Source: Enterococcus wangshanyuanii
GTDB lineage: Bacteria; Bacillota; Bacilli; Lactobacillales; Enterococcaceae
Reading direction: 5' to 3'
DNA length: 64,000 bases
NCBI RefSeq assembly: GCF_002197645.1
Contig: NZ_CP021874.1
Location: 2,666,001-2,730,000 of the forward strand
Under the pieces are notes generated by a model that ran no database searches, was not told where the DNA came from, and worked only from the letters and a program-made list of their open reading frames with translations. Positions 26,367 to 38,903 of the stretch are shown one piece after another (the first letter of the stretch is position 1; every line of letters starts with the position of its first letter). Both the position numbers and the translations under genes were made by a program.

Positions 26367-29300
26367 TTGATCGATGTAAATAAATTCGAAAGTATGCAAA
26401 TAGGTTTGGCTTCTCCAGAAAAGATCAGAAGCTGGTCTTACGGTGAAGTAAAGAAACCTGAAACGATTAACTACCGTACGCTAAAACCTGAACGTGAAGG
26501 GTTATTCTGTGAACGTATTTTCGGTCCAACCAAAGACTGGGAATGTGCTTGCGGAAAATATAAACGTATTCGTTATAAAGGTATCGTTTGTGATCGTTGT
26601 GGTGTAGAAGTGACTCGTTCTAAAGTTCGTCGTGAACGTATGGGACATATCGAGTTAGCAGCACCTGTTTCACATATCTGGTATTTCAAAGGTATTCCAT
26701 CTCGTATGGGTCTTGTGTTAGACATGAGCCCGCGTGCATTAGAAGAAATCATCTACTTTGCTTCTTACGTAGTAATTGATGCTGGAGATACTTCTTTAGA
26801 GAAAAAACAATTATTGACAGAGCGCGAATACCGCGACAAACGTGACCAATATGGTCAAGGCTTTACTGCAGCAATGGGTGCAGAAGCTGTCAAACAATTA
26901 TTGGATAATGTTGACTTAGATGGTGAAGTAACTCAATTAAAAGAAGAGTTGAAATCTGCTCAAGGTCAAAAAAGAACACGTGCGATCCGTCGTTTGGATA
27001 TTTTAGAAGCCTTCCGTGCTTCTGGAAACTTGCCAAGCTGGATGGTTATGGATGTTATCCCTGTTATCCCGCCTGATTTACGTCCGATGGTTCAATTAGA
27101 AGGTGGTCGTTTTGCGACTTCTGACTTGAATGACTTGTACCGTCGTGTAATCAACCGTAATAACCGTTTGAAACGTCTATTAGACTTGAATGCACCAAGT
27201 ATCATCGTGCAAAATGAAAAACGTATGCTGCAAGAAGCAGTTGACGCATTGATCGATAATGGTCGTCGCGGCCGTCCTGTTACAGGACCTGGTAACCGTC
27301 CATTGAAATCACTTTCTCATATGTTGAAAGGGAAACAAGGTCGTTTCCGTCAAAACTTACTGGGTAAACGTGTGGATTACTCTGGTCGTTCAGTTATCGT
27401 CGTAGGACCTAACCTGAAAATGTACCAATGTGGTCTACCAAAAGAAATGGCGATCGAATTGTTCAAACCATTCGTAATGCGCGAATTGGTTCAACGTGAA
27501 ATCGCAACAAACATCAAGAATGCAAAACGTAAAATCGAACGCGGTGAAGATGAAGTTTGGGATATTCTAGAAGAAGTTATCCAAGAACATCCAGTTTTAC
27601 TTAACCGGGCACCTACGTTACACAGACTTGGTATCCAAGCCTTTGAACCTGTCTTAGTTGAAGGTCGTGCGATTCGTCTTCACCCATTAGTATGTGAAGC
27701 CTACAATGCCGATTTCGATGGAGACCAAATGGCCGTTCACGTACCGCTGAATGAAGAAGCACAAGCTGAAGCGCGTATGTTGATGTTAGCAGCACAAAAC
27801 ATCTTGAACCCGAAAGATGGTAAACCAGTTGTTACTCCATCTCAAGATATGGTCTTAGGTAACTACTACCTAACAATGGAAGAAGACGAACGTGAAGGGG
27901 AAGGTATGATCTTCCGTGACATGAATGAAGCTGTGTTAGCATGGCGTAATGGTTATGTCCATTTACACTCACGTATCGGTGTTCAAACAACTTTACTTGG
28001 CGACAAACCATTTACGGATTGGCAAAAAGAACGTATTTTGATCACAACTGTCGGTAAGATTATCTTTAATGAAATCATGCCAGTAGAATTCCCTTACTTG
28101 AATGAACCAACTGACTACAACTTAACGGTCCAAACGCCGGACAACTACTTTGTAGAAGCTGGAACAGATATTCCTGCCCACATTAAAGCACAAGAATTAG
28201 TCTTGCCTTTCAAGAAGAAAAATCTAGGAAATATCATTGCAGAAGTCTTCAAGAGATTCCATATCACTGAAACTTCTAAGATGCTTGATAGAATGAAAGA
28301 CTTAGGATACAAACACTCAACTCATGCGGGGATGACGGTTGGTATCGCAGATATCATGGTCTTACATGAGAAACAAGAAATCATTGAAAATGCACATAAA
28401 CAAGTCGAAAATATCACGAAACAATTCCGTCGTGGTCTGATCACAGATGACGAACGTTATGAACGTGTTATCGGCGTGTGGAATGCTGCGAAAGATGAGA
28501 TCCAACAAAAACTGATCGAAAGTATGGATGCGAAAAATCCAATCTTCATGATGTCAGATTCTGGAGCCCGTGGTAACATCTCCAACTTTACTCAGCTTGC
28601 TGGTATGCGTGGATTGATGGCTGCTCCGAACGGACGTATCATGGAATTGCCGATCATCTCTAACTTCCGTGAAGGACTTTCTGTCTTGGAAATGTTTATC
28701 TCTACTCACGGAGCTCGTAAAGGGATGACCGATACAGCCTTGAAGACAGCCGATTCAGGTTACTTGACTCGTCGTCTAGTTGACGTAGCACAAGATGTGA
28801 TCATTCGTGAAGACGATTGTGGAACAGACCGTGGCTTAGTGATCCAAGCGATCCGTGAAGGAAATGAAATCATTGAAACACTTGAAGAACGTCTGCTTGG
28901 ACGTTACACTCGTAAATCAGTGATCCATCCTGAAACAGGTAAAGTCATCATTGGTGAAGACCAATTGATCTCAGAAGATCTTGCAAAAGAAATCGTAGAT
29001 GCAGGTATCGAAACAGTAACGATTCGTTCCGTATTTACATGTAATACAAAACACGGTGTATGTAAACACTGTTATGGCCGTAACTTAGCAACTGGTTCAG
29101 GTGTTGAAGTTGGTGAAGCTGTTGGTACGATCGCAGCTCAATCAATCGGAGAACCTGGTACACAATTGACAATGCGTACGTTCCATACCGGCGGGGTTGC
29201 CGGTGATGATATCACTCAAGGTCTTCCCCGTGTCCAAGAAATCTTTGAAGCGCGTAATCCGAAAGGGCAAGCAGTCATCACAGAAGTTACCGGTGAAGTC

Positions 29301-30020
29301 ATCGATATCTCTGAAGATCCTGCAACACGTCAAAAAGAAGTAACGATCAAAGGGAAAACAGATACACGTACGTATACTGTTCCTTATACTGCTCGTATGA
29401 AAGTTGCTGAAGGCGATACGATCCATCGTGGTGAGCCGTTGACAGAAGGTTCGATCGATCCGAAACAATTGCTGCAAGTCCGCGATGTATTATCTGTTGA
29501 AAACTACTTATTGCGTGAAGTACAACGTGTGTACCGTATGCAAGGGGTAGAAATCGGCGATAAACATATCGAGGTAATGGTTCGTCAAATGCTGCGTAAA
29601 GTTCGTGTCATGGATCCAGGTGATACTGAAATCTTACCAGGTACATTACTTGATATCGCAGAATTTAAAGATCGTAACTACGATACATTAGTAGCTGGCG
29701 GAGTTCCTGCAACAAGCCGTCCAGTGTTACTAGGAATCACAAAAGCATCATTGGAAACAAACAGTTTCTTATCTGCTGCGTCATTCCAAGAAACAACACG
29801 TGTGTTGACAGATGCTGCGATTCGCGGTAAGAAAGATCCATTACTTGGATTGAAAGAAAATGTTATCATTGGTAAGATCATCCCAGCTGGTACTGGTATG
29901 GCTCGTTACCGTAACATGGAACCAAAAGAAGTCGGCGTAGCTAGCGAAAATGTCTACAGTATCTCTGATATTGAAGCACAAATGGCTGCTGAAGATGCGT
30001 TGAACGAGTTAAATAAATAA
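26367..30020 (+). CDS. rpoC: DNA-directed RNA polymerase subunit beta'
   Basis: 1217 residues. N-terminal zinc ribbon [20 protein letters not shown], catalytic [12 protein letters not shown] with the three Mg-binding aspartates, bridge-helix/trigger-loop region ([25 protein letters not shown]) and the second zinc site [13 protein letters not shown] all present. Starts with TTG 26367 and GGAGGG 8 bases upstream. Separated from rpoB by 159 bases containing a hairpin; terminated at 30023-30061. Confidence 0.97.
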   Translation: MIDVNKFESMQIGLASPEKIRSWSYGEVKKPETINYRTLKPEREGLFCERIFGPTKDWECACGKYKRIRYKGIVCDRCGVEVTRSKVRRERMGHIELAAPVSHIWYFKGIPSRMGLVLDMSPRALEEIIYFASYVVIDAGDTSLEKKQLLTEREYRDKRDQYGQGFTAAMGAEAVKQLLDNVDLDGEVTQLKEELKSAQGQKRTRAIRRLDILEAFRASGNLPSWMVMDVIPVIPPDLRPMVQLEGGRFATSDLNDLYRRVINRNNRLKRLLDLNAPSIIVQNEKRMLQEAVDALIDNGRRGRPVTGPGNRPLKSLSHMLKGKQGRFRQNLLGKRVDYSGRSVIVVGPNLKMYQCGLPKEMAIELFKPFVMRELVQREIATNIKNAKRKIERGEDEVWDILEEVIQEHPVLLNRAPTLHRLGIQAFEPVLVEGRAIRLHPLVCEAYNADFDGDQMAVHVPLNEEAQAEARMLMLAAQNILNPKDGKPVVTPSQDMVLGNYYLTMEEDEREGEGMIFRDMNEAVLAWRNGYVHLHSRIGVQTTLLGDKPFTDWQKERILITTVGKIIFNEIMPVEFPYLNEPTDYNLTVQTPDNYFVEAGTDIPAHIKAQELVLPFKKKNLGNIIAEVFKRFHITETSKMLDRMKDLGYKHSTHAGMTVGIADIMVLHEKQEIIENAHKQVENITKQFRRGLITDDERYERVIGVWNAAKDEIQQKLIESMDAKNPIFMMSDSGARGNISNFTQLAGMRGLMAAPNGRIMELPIISNFREGLSVLEMFISTHGARKGMTDTALKTADSGYLTRRLVDVAQDVIIREDDCGTDRGLVIQAIREGNEIIETLEERLLGRYTRKSVIHPETGKVIIGEDQLISEDLAKEIVDAGIETVTIRSVFTCNTKHGVCKHCYGRNLATGSGVEVGEAVGTIAAQSIGEPGTQLTMRTFHTGGVAGDDITQGLPRVQEIFEARNPKGQAVITEVTGEVIDISEDPATRQKEVTIKGKTDTRTYTVPYTARMKVAEGDTIHRGEPLTEGSIDPKQLLQVRDVLSVENYLLREVQRVYRMQGVEIGDKHIEVMVRQMLRKVRVMDPGDTEILPGTLLDIAEFKDRNYDTLVAGGVPATSRPVLLGITKASLETNSFLSAASFQETTRVLTDAAIRGKKDPLLGLKENVIIGKIIPAGTGMARYRNMEPKEVGVASENVYSISDIEAQMAAEDALNELNK

Positions 30021-30022
30021 AC

Positions 30023-30061
30023 AAAAAAAAGCTAGAATCGTAATCGATTCTAGCTTTTTTG
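30023..30061. terminator. Bidirectional terminator of rpoC and the NagB-like gene
   Basis: A-rich/T-rich stem extended by GCTAGAATCG/CGATTCTAGC, TAAT loop, T6 run; the opposite strand has an equal T run. Confidence 0.92.
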
Positions 30062-30063
30062 TT

Positions 30064-31441
<1,378 letters not shown>

Positions 31442-31454
31442 AACGAGAGAAAGG

Positions 31455-31490
31455 GAGATAAGGGCATTATTGCTCTTATCTCTTTATTTA
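31455..31490. terminator. Terminator between msrA and the convergent prepilin peptidase gene
   Basis: GAGATAAGGGCA pairs with TGCTCTTATCTC (one G-U), TTAT loop, T-rich tail. Confidence 0.8.
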
Positions 31491-32173
31491 TCTAGATAAA
31501 GTATCAGAAATAAGGCGAATGCTAAAAATGGAACAAACGGAAGCTGTTTTATTTTTTGTTTTAAAATGAGACGAAACAATAATGAAACAAATAATGCACA
31601 ACCACTGGCAATAAATAATAGCAAAATCAATGATTTATTGCCAAGCAGCACTCCCCAAGAGGTAATTAAAAGAATATCCCCACCTCCGATAGCTTCCGTG
31701 AATAGGTGATTTAAGCTAGTCAGAATGATAAATAGGAAGACGCCGGTAATTATATGAAATGGCAATTTTAGAGAATAGTGAAAGCTAAATAGCAACAATA
31801 TGAAAGGGAAAAATAGCTTAGGCTCCACAATCAAATAAAAGATATCAGTCAAGGTCAAAGTAAAAGCGACAAGCGAAAAGAAGAAAATGTACATGGAATA
31901 ACTGTTACCAAAATCTGTCAATAGAAATAGAAAACCAACAATAAACTCACTAAACAAATAACTGACTGGCAATCTATGATAACAGTAACGGCAGCGAAAT
32001 CTTAATAAAATAATGGAGATAATTGGAATCAACTCGAAAAATCCTAATTTGGTATGACACTCTGAACACTGTGATGCAGGAACAACAATAGACTTCCCGA
32101 TCGGCACTCTTTCAGCAACTAAGCAAAGAAAAGAACCGACCACACTGCCAATAATAAACCGAAACAACCACAT
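31484..32173 (-). CDS. comC: Prepilin peptidase, ComC-like (A24 family)
   Basis: 229 residues, membrane aspartate peptidase that cleaves and methylates competence pseudopilins. An N-terminal GSFLCLVAERVP motif precedes the cytoplasmic four-cysteine zinc loop (CSECH...CRYC). The two catalytic aspartates are in LTLTDIFYLIVEP and IGGGDILL. About seven membrane helices. Not beside other competence genes here. Confidence 0.88.
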   Translation of the reverse strand: MWLFRFIIGSVVGSFLCLVAERVPIGKSIVVPASQCSECHTKLGFFELIPIISIILLRFRCRYCYHRLPVSYLFSEFIVGFLFLLTDFGNSYSMYIFFFSLVAFTLTLTDIFYLIVEPKLFFPFILLLFSFHYSLKLPFHIITGVFLFIILTSLNHLFTEAIGGGDILLITSWGVLLGNKSLILLLFIASGCALFVSLLFRLILKQKIKQLPFVPFLAFALFLILYLDK

Positions 32174-32275
32174 GAAATCCCTCCTCTAAATAAAAATACG
32201 CAAATAATTCCTTTTTTAACTAGACAAATATTTTTTTATTAGGAATAATTGAAGTAAGAGAAAAGGAGCGAGAAA

Positions 32276-33820
32276 ATGAAAGAAATAGCGATCGGTGTAG
32301 ATATCGGAACGACACAAACAAAAGCAGTTGGCTTTAACGAAGATGGAACTGTTCGGACATCAGCGTATATTCGCTATCCGTTGATCCAAGAAGCAGAGGG
32401 AATGGCAGAGCAGGATGTAGAGCAAATTTTTCAAGCGGTTGTCTCCTGTATTAGCCAAGTAGTATCAGCCGTTCAGCCCTTAGAGATTTCTGTGATTTCA
32501 TTTTCAACGGCGATGCATGGGTTGATTGCCGTAGATAAGAAAGGCCAGCCATTGACACGAGTGATTACTTGGGCGGATAATCGAGCAGAAAAATATGCAG
32601 AAGCATTCAAAAATACGTTGCTGGGACAAACGGTTTATCAGAATACAGGGATGCCGATGCACCCGATGACGCCATTTCACAAAATTCGTTGGCTGAAGGA
32701 GCAGCATGCAGAAATTTTTGCCCGAGCAGAAAAATTTATTGGCATGAAAGAGTATGTTTTTTATCGCTTTTTCAATCGATATATCACTGATTTTAGCACA
32801 GCTTCAGGAACTGGTTTTTTTAATATTCATACTCTTGACTGGGATCGCCAGGCGCTAGACGAAATGCAGATTACACAAGAACAGTTACCGTTGTTAGCTT
32901 CACCTACATATCAAATGACAGGACTAAATAAAGAGTTAGCTGAACAAATAGGGGTAACAGAGCAAACGATTTTTGTTTTGGGAGGAGCCGATGGTCCCTT
33001 ATCTAATTTAGGCCTTGGGGCGATAGCAAAAGGTACAGCAACGTTAACCGTAGGCACTAGCGGCGCTTTACGTTATATCGTTGATCAACCGTATACACAT
33101 CCGCAGGCGGAAACCTTCTGTTGTTTGCTGGACGAAAAACATTGGGTCATTGGTGGTGCAACAAGTAATGGCGCAGGCATTTTTGATTGGGCCTGTGAAA
33201 ATTTACTTAAGGAAGTACAGTTGGATGCACGAATTGCCGGGAAAAATTCCTATGATGCTGTGATGGAACAGGTGAAGGAAGTACCAGTGGGTGCTAAGGG
33301 ATTATTATTTCATCCTTATTTACTTGGGGAGCGGGCACCATTATGGGATGCCGAAGCTGCCGGTAGTTTTGTCGGCTTAAAACGAAATCATGATGATAAA
33401 GTGATGATGCGGGCAGTGATAGAAGGAATCTGCTTGAACTTTAAAAGGATACTGACTGAGTTGGAAGAATTGGGCGGTCCTGTACAGGAAATACGAGCAA
33501 CTGGCGGATTTGCAGATTCTGAGGTGTTTAAAGAAATCATGGCAGATGTTTTAGGCTATGAATTATCATTGACGGAAAGTATTGAAGCATCAGCTTTAGG
33601 TGCTGTTTTGCTTGGTTGGCAGAGCGTAGGAAAAATCAATGATTTAGAACAGGCTTGTAAAAATGTGCAGATTTATGAAACTGTGATCCCAACACCGTCT
33701 AGGAATCAGATCTATCAGCAACTATATCCGATATACTTGGCTACGCAGCAGCAATTGTCGGCAAGTTATCATCAGTTGGCAAAATTGAGAGCTGATTTAG
33801 ACGGACTTTTTGATCGATAA
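32276..33820 (+). CDS. gntK: FGGY-family sugar kinase, gluconokinase
   Basis: 514 residues. Phosphate-binding GVDIGTTQTKAVGF at the N-terminus, substrate region MHGLIAVD and ITWADNRAEKYA, ATP-binding GGATSNGAGIFDW and the FGGY signature near EIRATGGFADSEVFKEIMAD. Phosphorylates gluconate to 6-phosphogluconate in the family it most resembles; xylulose or related sugars cannot be excluded by eye. AAAGGAG precedes the start. No transporter is adjacent. Confidence 0.85.
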   Translation: MKEIAIGVDIGTTQTKAVGFNEDGTVRTSAYIRYPLIQEAEGMAEQDVEQIFQAVVSCISQVVSAVQPLEISVISFSTAMHGLIAVDKKGQPLTRVITWADNRAEKYAEAFKNTLLGQTVYQNTGMPMHPMTPFHKIRWLKEQHAEIFARAEKFIGMKEYVFYRFFNRYITDFSTASGTGFFNIHTLDWDRQALDEMQITQEQLPLLASPTYQMTGLNKELAEQIGVTEQTIFVLGGADGPLSNLGLGAIAKGTATLTVGTSGALRYIVDQPYTHPQAETFCCLLDEKHWVIGGATSNGAGIFDWACENLLKEVQLDARIAGKNSYDAVMEQVKEVPVGAKGLLFHPYLLGERAPLWDAEAAGSFVGLKRNHDDKVMMRAVIEGICLNFKRILTELEELGGPVQEIRATGGFADSEVFKEIMADVLGYELSLTESIEASALGAVLLGWQSVGKINDLEQACKNVQIYETVIPTPSRNQIYQQLYPIYLATQQQLSASYHQLAKLRADLDGLFDR

Positions 33821-33865
33821 CAATAGACTTATTTTACTAATACATGAGAGAATGGAGGAAAGAGG

Positions 33866-34603
33866 ATGAAGAAATTATGGTTTGTCCCGTTGATAGTTGT
33901 TGGATTTCTTCTGACAAGTTGCGGGGCAAAGGGAATTTCAGCAGAAGAAGCCGGCGAGCTATTGATCGATCAGCTTATTTATCAAAAAGAAGGCAATAAA
34001 TTCAAAAAAGAATTTCGAGATGGTGAACAGGCCAGTAAAGAATTGGATGAAAATAGTAAAAAATTTGAAGAAAATTTTGCTAGTGGCTTGTCTTCTGCTG
34101 GTGCAACAGTGAAAGAAGAACAATCGAGCCAGTTAACGAAAGAACTTTTGCAGCAAGCGAGAGAGAAAACGTCATATAAAGTTGTCCAAATCGATGAGAA
34201 TAAAAAAGGTGCGACAATTTCATATTACGTTACAGGTTTAGATTTAGTCAGTGCGATGCAGGAAATGACAAGAGAATTAGTTAAGAAAACAATGGAGAGC
34301 TCTGACCTTGCCAATAATGATCAAAAAACGCTAGATGCCACCTTTTCAATTTTAGAAGAACGTGTTCAAACGATCAAGATCAAAACAGATCCGGTGGAAC
34401 TTAAGATTCGGCTAGAAAAAGAAAAAGGGAAATGGTTTGTCCCGAAAGATCAAAAAGATGCAGTCTTCAACCTTTTTCTAGCATTCATTGCTGGTACTGA
34501 AAGTGAAGATGCGATGAATGAAGAGTTGGAAGTGGCGATGAATGAGGTCGCTAAAGAAATTATTGATTCGTTGGACTCCCAACCGATCGTAAATAATGAT
34601 TAA
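33866..34603 (+). CDS. Lipoprotein, DUF5105-like
   Basis: 245 residues. Lipoprotein signal with lipobox LTSC, then an Ala/Glu/Lys-rich helical domain (EEAGELLIDQLIYQKEG) and a second part with beta structure (KKGATISYYVTGLDLVSAMQ). It resembles enterococcal DUF5105 lipoproteins, function unknown. It starts 45 bases after gntK with GGAGG; possibly co-transcribed. Confidence 0.7.
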   Translation: MKKLWFVPLIVVGFLLTSCGAKGISAEEAGELLIDQLIYQKEGNKFKKEFRDGEQASKELDENSKKFEENFASGLSSAGATVKEEQSSQLTKELLQQAREKTSYKVVQIDENKKGATISYYVTGLDLVSAMQEMTRELVKKTMESSDLANNDQKTLDATFSILEERVQTIKIKTDPVELKIRLEKEKGKWFVPKDQKDAVFNLFLAFIAGTESEDAMNEELEVAMNEVAKEIIDSLDSQPIVNND

Positions 34604-34611
34604 GTGTTAGA

Positions 34612-34626
34612 TTATAATTATTATCA
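34612..34626 (+). promoter_or_regulatory. PerR-type box upstream of dps
   Basis: TTATAATTATTATCA matches the PerR consensus TTATAATnATTATAA except one base. It lies about 100 bases before dps, upstream of a likely promoter (-10 TACAAT 34683-34688). Fits peroxide- and iron-responsive control of Dps. Confidence 0.65.
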
Positions 34627-34726
34627 AATGATAAATAATATAAAAATGAAAGATTTTAGTGTACTTTTTTTCCGTTTCGTACTACAATGATATATGTAGA
34701 TAAAATATTTAGGAGGATGATGTATA

Positions 34727-35215
34727 ATGAAATTTGAACAAACAAAAGAAGTCTTGAACCAACTAGTTGCAGATTTAAGCCAGTTTTCAGTAGTGATCCA
34801 CCAAACACATTGGTATATGCGTGGACCAGAATTCTTGACGCTACACCCAAAAATGGATGAGCTTATGGACGAAATCAATGACCAGTTAGATGTTATTTCT
34901 GAACGTTTGATCACATTAGACGGCGCTCCATATTCAACATTACAAGAATTTGCTGACCATACTGGAATTGAAGATGAAATTGGTACGTATGAACGTACGA
35001 TTCCTGAACGTATGGAAAAATTAGTAGAAGGCTACCGTTACTTAGCTGATCTATATCAAAAAGGAATTGACGTGTCTGGCGATGAAGGCGACGATTCTAC
35101 ACAAGATATCTTTATTGCAAATAAAACAGATATCGAAAAAAATATTTGGATGTTGCAAGCAAAATTAGGCAAAGCGCCTGGTATCGATGCAGATTCACGT
35201 ACGAAAACTCGTTAA
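34727..35215 (+). CDS. dps: Dps family DNA-protection / ferritin-like protein
   Basis: 162 residues. The ferroxidase signature is spread over VVIHQTHWYMRGPEF and MDELMDEINDQLDVISERL: the histidines from one helix and the Asp/Glu of the next form the inter-subunit iron site. It stores iron and removes peroxide in a dodecamer. Ribosome-binding site AGGAGGATG 7 bases upstream. A PerR-type box upstream and a strong palindromic terminator downstream suggest a single-gene stress unit. Confidence 0.93.
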   Translation: MKFEQTKEVLNQLVADLSQFSVVIHQTHWYMRGPEFLTLHPKMDELMDEINDQLDVISERLITLDGAPYSTLQEFADHTGIEDEIGTYERTIPERMEKLVEGYRYLADLYQKGIDVSGDEGDDSTQDIFIANKTDIEKNIWMLQAKLGKAPGIDADSRTKTR

Positions 35216-35225
35216 TTAGATAATC

Positions 35226-35269
35226 AAAAAACACTACAAAATAAAATTTTATTTTGTAGTGTTTTTTTT
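35226..35269. terminator. Bidirectional terminator of dps and argH
   Basis: Near-perfect palindrome of about 20 bp per arm (AAAAAACACTACAAAAT and complement) ending in T8. It overlaps the 3' end of argH. Confidence 0.92.
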
Positions 35270-36649
35270 GTCTTCTTTTTTTAATGCTTCTTTTCCGCGT
35301 TCGACAGCCGCTCTTACTTGGTCGAAGCCAGTACCACCATAGGAATGACGGCGCTCAATGGCTGTTTTTGAAGCTAACGTTTGATAGATATCCGCTTCAA
35401 TAAGTGGTGTTACTGCTTGATATTCCTCTAAAGGAATATCCTGCAAGTATATCCCTTTTTTCGTACAATCAAGTACTAATTTCCCAACGATTTCGTGCGC
35501 TTGGCGGAAAGGTAAGCCTTTATTAGCAAGATAATCAGCAAGTTCAGTGGCGTTCGAAAAATCTTTTTCAGTCGATTTTTCCATGGTTTCTTTATTTAAG
35601 GACATTGTTTCGACCATGCCAGCTATGATCTCTAAGCTAGTTAGAATCGTCTGTGCTGTGTCAAACATGCCTTCTTTGTCTTCTTGAAGATCCTTGTTAT
35701 AAGCTAAAGGCAACCCTTTTAAAACCGTTAAAAGGCTGAATAAATTGCCATATACGCGGCCTGACTTTCCGCGTATCAATTCCGCCATGTCCGGATTCTT
35801 TTTCTGCGGCATGATCGAACTTCCTGTAGAGAAGGTATCTGTCAGTTCAATGAACTGAAATTCATGACTGCACCACAAAATGATTTCCTCGCAAAAACGA
35901 GAAAGATGCATCATCATGATCGAACTGTTACTCAGAAATTCTAAGATAAAATCTCGATCACTAACACCATCCAGACTATTATCGTAAATAGAAGAGAACC
36001 CTAATAACTCAGCCGAATACGCTCGGTCGATCGGAAAAGTCGTGCCTGCTAAAGCAGCACAGCCTAAAGGTGAAATATCGATTCGTTTTAGACTTTCAGA
36101 AAAACGCTCCTGATCGCGTGTCAGCATGCCGTAATAAGCCATCATATGATGCCCGAATGAAATAGGCTGAGCATGCTGCAAATGGGTATATCCAGGCATG
36201 ATCGTCTCGATGTTTTCCTCAGCTTTTTGCACTAATACTTGGCGGAAAAGCTGAATTTTTTCAATAACCTCTTGAACTGTTTCTTTCAAATATAGGTGCA
36301 TATCTGTTGCTACTTGATCATTTCGGCTACGTCCAGTGTGGAGTTTTCCGGCTACAGGACCGATTTCATCATGTAAATGCGTTTCGATATTAAGATGGAT
36401 ATCTTCATTTTCTATGCTGAATTCCAGCTCGCCTGCAGCTAATTTAACTTGAAGAGTCTTTAAACCATTCGTGATTTGTCCTGCTTCATCTTGGGTTAAA
36501 ATCCCCGTTTTCGCCAACATTTTGACATGGGCCAAACTGCCAGTAATATCTTGTTGCGCTAATTGTTGATCGAAAGGGATCGAAGCACCAAATGCATCGA
36601 TCCAGGCCTCACTTTTACCTTCAAAACGACCGCCCCATAATTTCTTCAT
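35249..36649 (-). CDS. argH: Argininosuccinate lyase
   Basis: 466 residues. Cleaves argininosuccinate to arginine and fumarate. N-terminal KLWGGRF, the [13 protein letters not shown] and THLQHAQP motifs, and the catalytic-loop signature [13 protein letters not shown] (serine general acid) are intact. The start is set at ATG 36649 with GAGGTGA 5 bases upstream; the in-frame GTG at 36658 overlaps that site. Second gene after argG, across a 220-base structured gap. Confidence 0.95.
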   Translation of the reverse strand: MKKLWGGRFEGKSEAWIDAFGASIPFDQQLAQQDITGSLAHVKMLAKTGILTQDEAGQITNGLKTLQVKLAAGELEFSIENEDIHLNIETHLHDEIGPVAGKLHTGRSRNDQVATDMHLYLKETVQEVIEKIQLFRQVLVQKAEENIETIMPGYTHLQHAQPISFGHHMMAYYGMLTRDQERFSESLKRIDISPLGCAALAGTTFPIDRAYSAELLGFSSIYDNSLDGVSDRDFILEFLSNSSIMMMHLSRFCEEIILWCSHEFQFIELTDTFSTGSSIMPQKKNPDMAELIRGKSGRVYGNLFSLLTVLKGLPLAYNKDLQEDKEGMFDTAQTILTSLEIIAGMVETMSLNKETMEKSTEKDFSNATELADYLANKGLPFRQAHEIVGKLVLDCTKKGIYLQDIPLEEYQAVTPLIEADIYQTLASKTAIERRHSYGGTGFDQVRAAVERGKEALKKEDKKNTTK

Positions 36650-36730
36650 CGTACTCACCTCATTTATGTATGAATATGCATTATTAAAACGTTTATAAAA
36701 TAGTTTAAAGAAATGACTGTAGACGTATCG

Positions 36731-36837
36731 ATTTCCTTATTTTGATCCGCAGATCAAAAGGAAATTCTCTTGAGATATGTCTTTAGTCTGGATAGATCAG
36801 GACACATTTATTTGCGTTGCCCGCAAATGGTATCTCA
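36731..36837 (-). other. Structured argG-argH intercistronic region
   Basis: The 220-base gap holds a hairpin ATTTCCTT..TTTTGATC/GATCAAAAGGAAAT (36731-36765). A second structure has TGAGATA (36771-36777) pairing with TATCTCA (36831-36837) around ATTTGCG/CGCAAAT (36810-36828). Neither is followed by a T run on the minus strand. Confidence 0.5.
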
Positions 36838-36869
36838 CTATTTGATCTAACATATGAAAAGCAAAAATG

Positions 36870-38078
36870 CTAATCGTTGTTTTTATGCAAAGATGCTTGG
36901 ACTTCAGCGTTAACTTTGGTTGGAAGTCCCCAAAGCTTGATGAAACCAACAGCTGCATCTTGGTCGAAGGTGTCAGCAGAAGTATAGGTTGCCAAGTTTT
37001 CGTTGTATAAGCTGTTCGCTGATTTACGTCCTTCAACGATTGCGTGACCTTTGAAAAGCTTCACACGAACTACGCCGTTGACGTATTTTTGTGTAGACTT
37101 CAAGAAAGCGATCAAAGCGTCTGTCAGCGGGTTGAACCACAAACCATTGTAAATGATTTGAGATAGCTGATTTTCAATGATCGGTTTAAAATGAGCGACT
37201 TCACGGACAAACGTTAAATCTTCCAGCTCTTTATGAGCAGCCATCAATGTGATCGCAGCAGGACATTCATAAACCTCACGGGATTTGATCCCAACCAAAC
37301 GGTTTTCAACATGATCGATCCGACCGATACCGTGTTTTCCTGCTAGTTCATTCAACTCTAAAATCAAATCAGATAATAACATTTCCTTACCATTGATCGC
37401 TGTCGGTACGCCTTCAACAAATGTCAGCTCGATAATATCTGGTGTATCTGGTGCATCTTCCAAGCTGACCGTCAGTTCGTAAGCACCTTCTGGTGGAGTT
37501 GCCCAAGGATCTTCTAGGATACCGCATTCATTGGCACGTCCCCATAAGTTCTGATCGACAGAGTAAGGATTGTCTAAATCAGCAGGAACCGGTACACCTT
37601 TTTCTTTAGCATAGTTGATCTCTTCTTCCCGTGACCACTTCCATTCACGAACAGGTGCAATAACTTTCAGCTCAGGTGCAAGAGCATTGATCGCCACTTC
37701 AAAACGGACCTGATCATTCCCTTTTCCTGTACAGCCGTGAGCGATCGTTGTCGCACCAGTCTCATGAGCAAGTTCGACTAATTTTTTAGCGATCAAAGGA
37801 CGTGAAAGAGCAGAAACCAATGGATAAGATTGTTCATAAAAGGTATGTCCTTGCAATGCGATCAACGCAAAATCTTGCGCGAATTCTTCTTTAGCATCGA
37901 TTGTATAAGAAGCAGAAGCACCAACTTCCAATGCTTTTTTCTTGATGAAGTCTAAATCTTTCTTCTCGCCAACATCTAAACAATAAGCGATCACATCATA
38001 GCCTTCATCGACCAACCATTTAACAGCAACAGAGGTATCTAAACCTCCGGAATAAGCTAAAACAACTTTTTCTTTCAT
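36870..38078 (-). CDS. argG: Argininosuccinate synthase
   Basis: 402 residues. Joins citrulline and aspartate using ATP. The P-loop-like [15 protein letters not shown] near the N-terminus, [15 protein letters not shown] and [20 protein letters not shown] are diagnostic. Start moved from 38096 to ATG 38078: AAGGAG sits 9 bases upstream, whereas the outer ATG precedes it. Operon with argH; together they make arginine from citrulline. ArgR control is likely. Confidence 0.95.
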   Translation of the reverse strand: MKEKVVLAYSGGLDTSVAVKWLVDEGYDVIAYCLDVGEKKDLDFIKKKALEVGASASYTIDAKEEFAQDFALIALQGHTFYEQSYPLVSALSRPLIAKKLVELAHETGATTIAHGCTGKGNDQVRFEVAINALAPELKVIAPVREWKWSREEEINYAKEKGVPVPADLDNPYSVDQNLWGRANECGILEDPWATPPEGAYELTVSLEDAPDTPDIIELTFVEGVPTAINGKEMLLSDLILELNELAGKHGIGRIDHVENRLVGIKSREVYECPAAITLMAAHKELEDLTFVREVAHFKPIIENQLSQIIYNGLWFNPLTDALIAFLKSTQKYVNGVVRVKLFKGHAIVEGRKSANSLYNENLATYTSADTFDQDAAVGFIKLWGLPTKVNAEVQASLHKNND

Positions 38079-38123
38079 CCTGGAACACTCCTTCATTTTT
38101 GTTATCTTTGTTTGATTGTTCTC

Positions 38124-38152
38124 ATCATAGCACCCAAAAATACAAAAATCAA
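38124..38152 (-). promoter_or_regulatory. Promoter of argG-argH
   Basis: Minus-strand TTGATT, a 17-base spacer, TATGAT; about 45 bases upstream of the argG start. Confidence 0.75.
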
Positions 38153-38160
38153 TACTTTTT

Positions 38161-38215
38161 ATAAATAAATATACATAAATTTGTTTTAAAAAGGAAAAAT
38201 ATGCATAAAATAGCT
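38161..38215 (-). promoter_or_regulatory. Possible ArgR boxes upstream of argG
   Basis: Two AT-rich copies of TTATGnATATTT lie about 30 bases apart just upstream of the -35. They loosely fit the TGnATAwwwwATnCA arrangement of arginine-repressor sites. Low specificity in such AT-rich DNA. Confidence 0.35.
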
Positions 38216-38332
38216 AAAGAAGTGCGTAATAGATAATACGCTTATTTTTGGGTATTCTATTTCAAATCAGGAAATAATTATTTTTAGACGGAAAAAAATA
38301 GAAGAAAAATAGCGAGAAACCGCAGAAATCCA

Positions 38333-38361
38333 TTGACTTTACTGGTGATAGAGGGTATTAT
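38333..38361 (+). promoter_or_regulatory. Promoter of rplM-rpsI
   Basis: TTGACT, a 17-base spacer, then TATTAT. Confidence 0.8.
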
Positions 38362-38373
38362 GTTAAATGGTAT

Positions 38374-38419
38374 TGTTTGCCCCACAATGAGCCCCGGAAA
38401 CTCAAGTGTATGTCAAACA
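38374..38419 (+). promoter_or_regulatory. L13-leader type RNA
   Basis: Outer stem TGTTTG/CAAACA and inner stem CAC(AA)TGAG/CTCA(A)GTG around the loop CCCCGGAAA, directly upstream of rplM. A conserved L13 leader for autogenous control is known in Bacillales and relatives; position and fold match, the consensus was not checked. Confidence 0.6.
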
Positions 38420-38446
38420 TCGAATAGAAAATTGGAGGAAAAAAAC

Positions 38447-38890
38447 GTGCGTACAACATATATGGCCAAAACTGGCGAAGTAGAACGTAAATGGTACGTA
38501 GTAGACGCAACTGATGTTCCTTTGGGACGCCTTTCAGCTGTGGTTGCTTCTATCCTACGTGGAAAAAATAAACCAACATTCACACCTCATGTGGATACTG
38601 GAGATTTCGTAATTGTAATCAATGCGGATCAAGTGAAATTAACTGGAAACAAAGCAACTGACAAAATTTACTACCGTCATAGCCAATACCCAGGTGGATT
38701 GAAATCTGTTACTGCTGGTGAATTGCGTGATAAAAATTCTCGTCGTTTGATCGAAAACTCAATCAAAGGCATGCTACCTAAAAACACTTTAGGCCGCAAA
38801 CAATTGACTAAATTGAACGTGTACGGTGGCGCTGAGCATCCACATGCTGCACAACAACCAGAAGTATTAGATATCACTAACCTAATTTAA
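38447..38890 (+). CDS. rplM: 50S ribosomal protein L13
   Basis: 147 residues. The uL13 core is intact: [39 protein letters not shown] and [14 protein letters not shown]. Start at GTG 38447 with TTGGAGG 7 bases upstream; the longer open frame begins inside the promoter -35 at 38333. First gene of the rplM-rpsI operon. Confidence 0.96.
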   Translation: MRTTYMAKTGEVERKWYVVDATDVPLGRLSAVVASILRGKNKPTFTPHVDTGDFVIVINADQVKLTGNKATDKIYYRHSQYPGGLKSVTAGELRDKNSRRLIENSIKGMLPKNTLGRKQLTKLNVYGGAEHPHAAQQPEVLDITNLI

Positions 38891-38903
38891 GGAGGGAAAT
38901 TCA

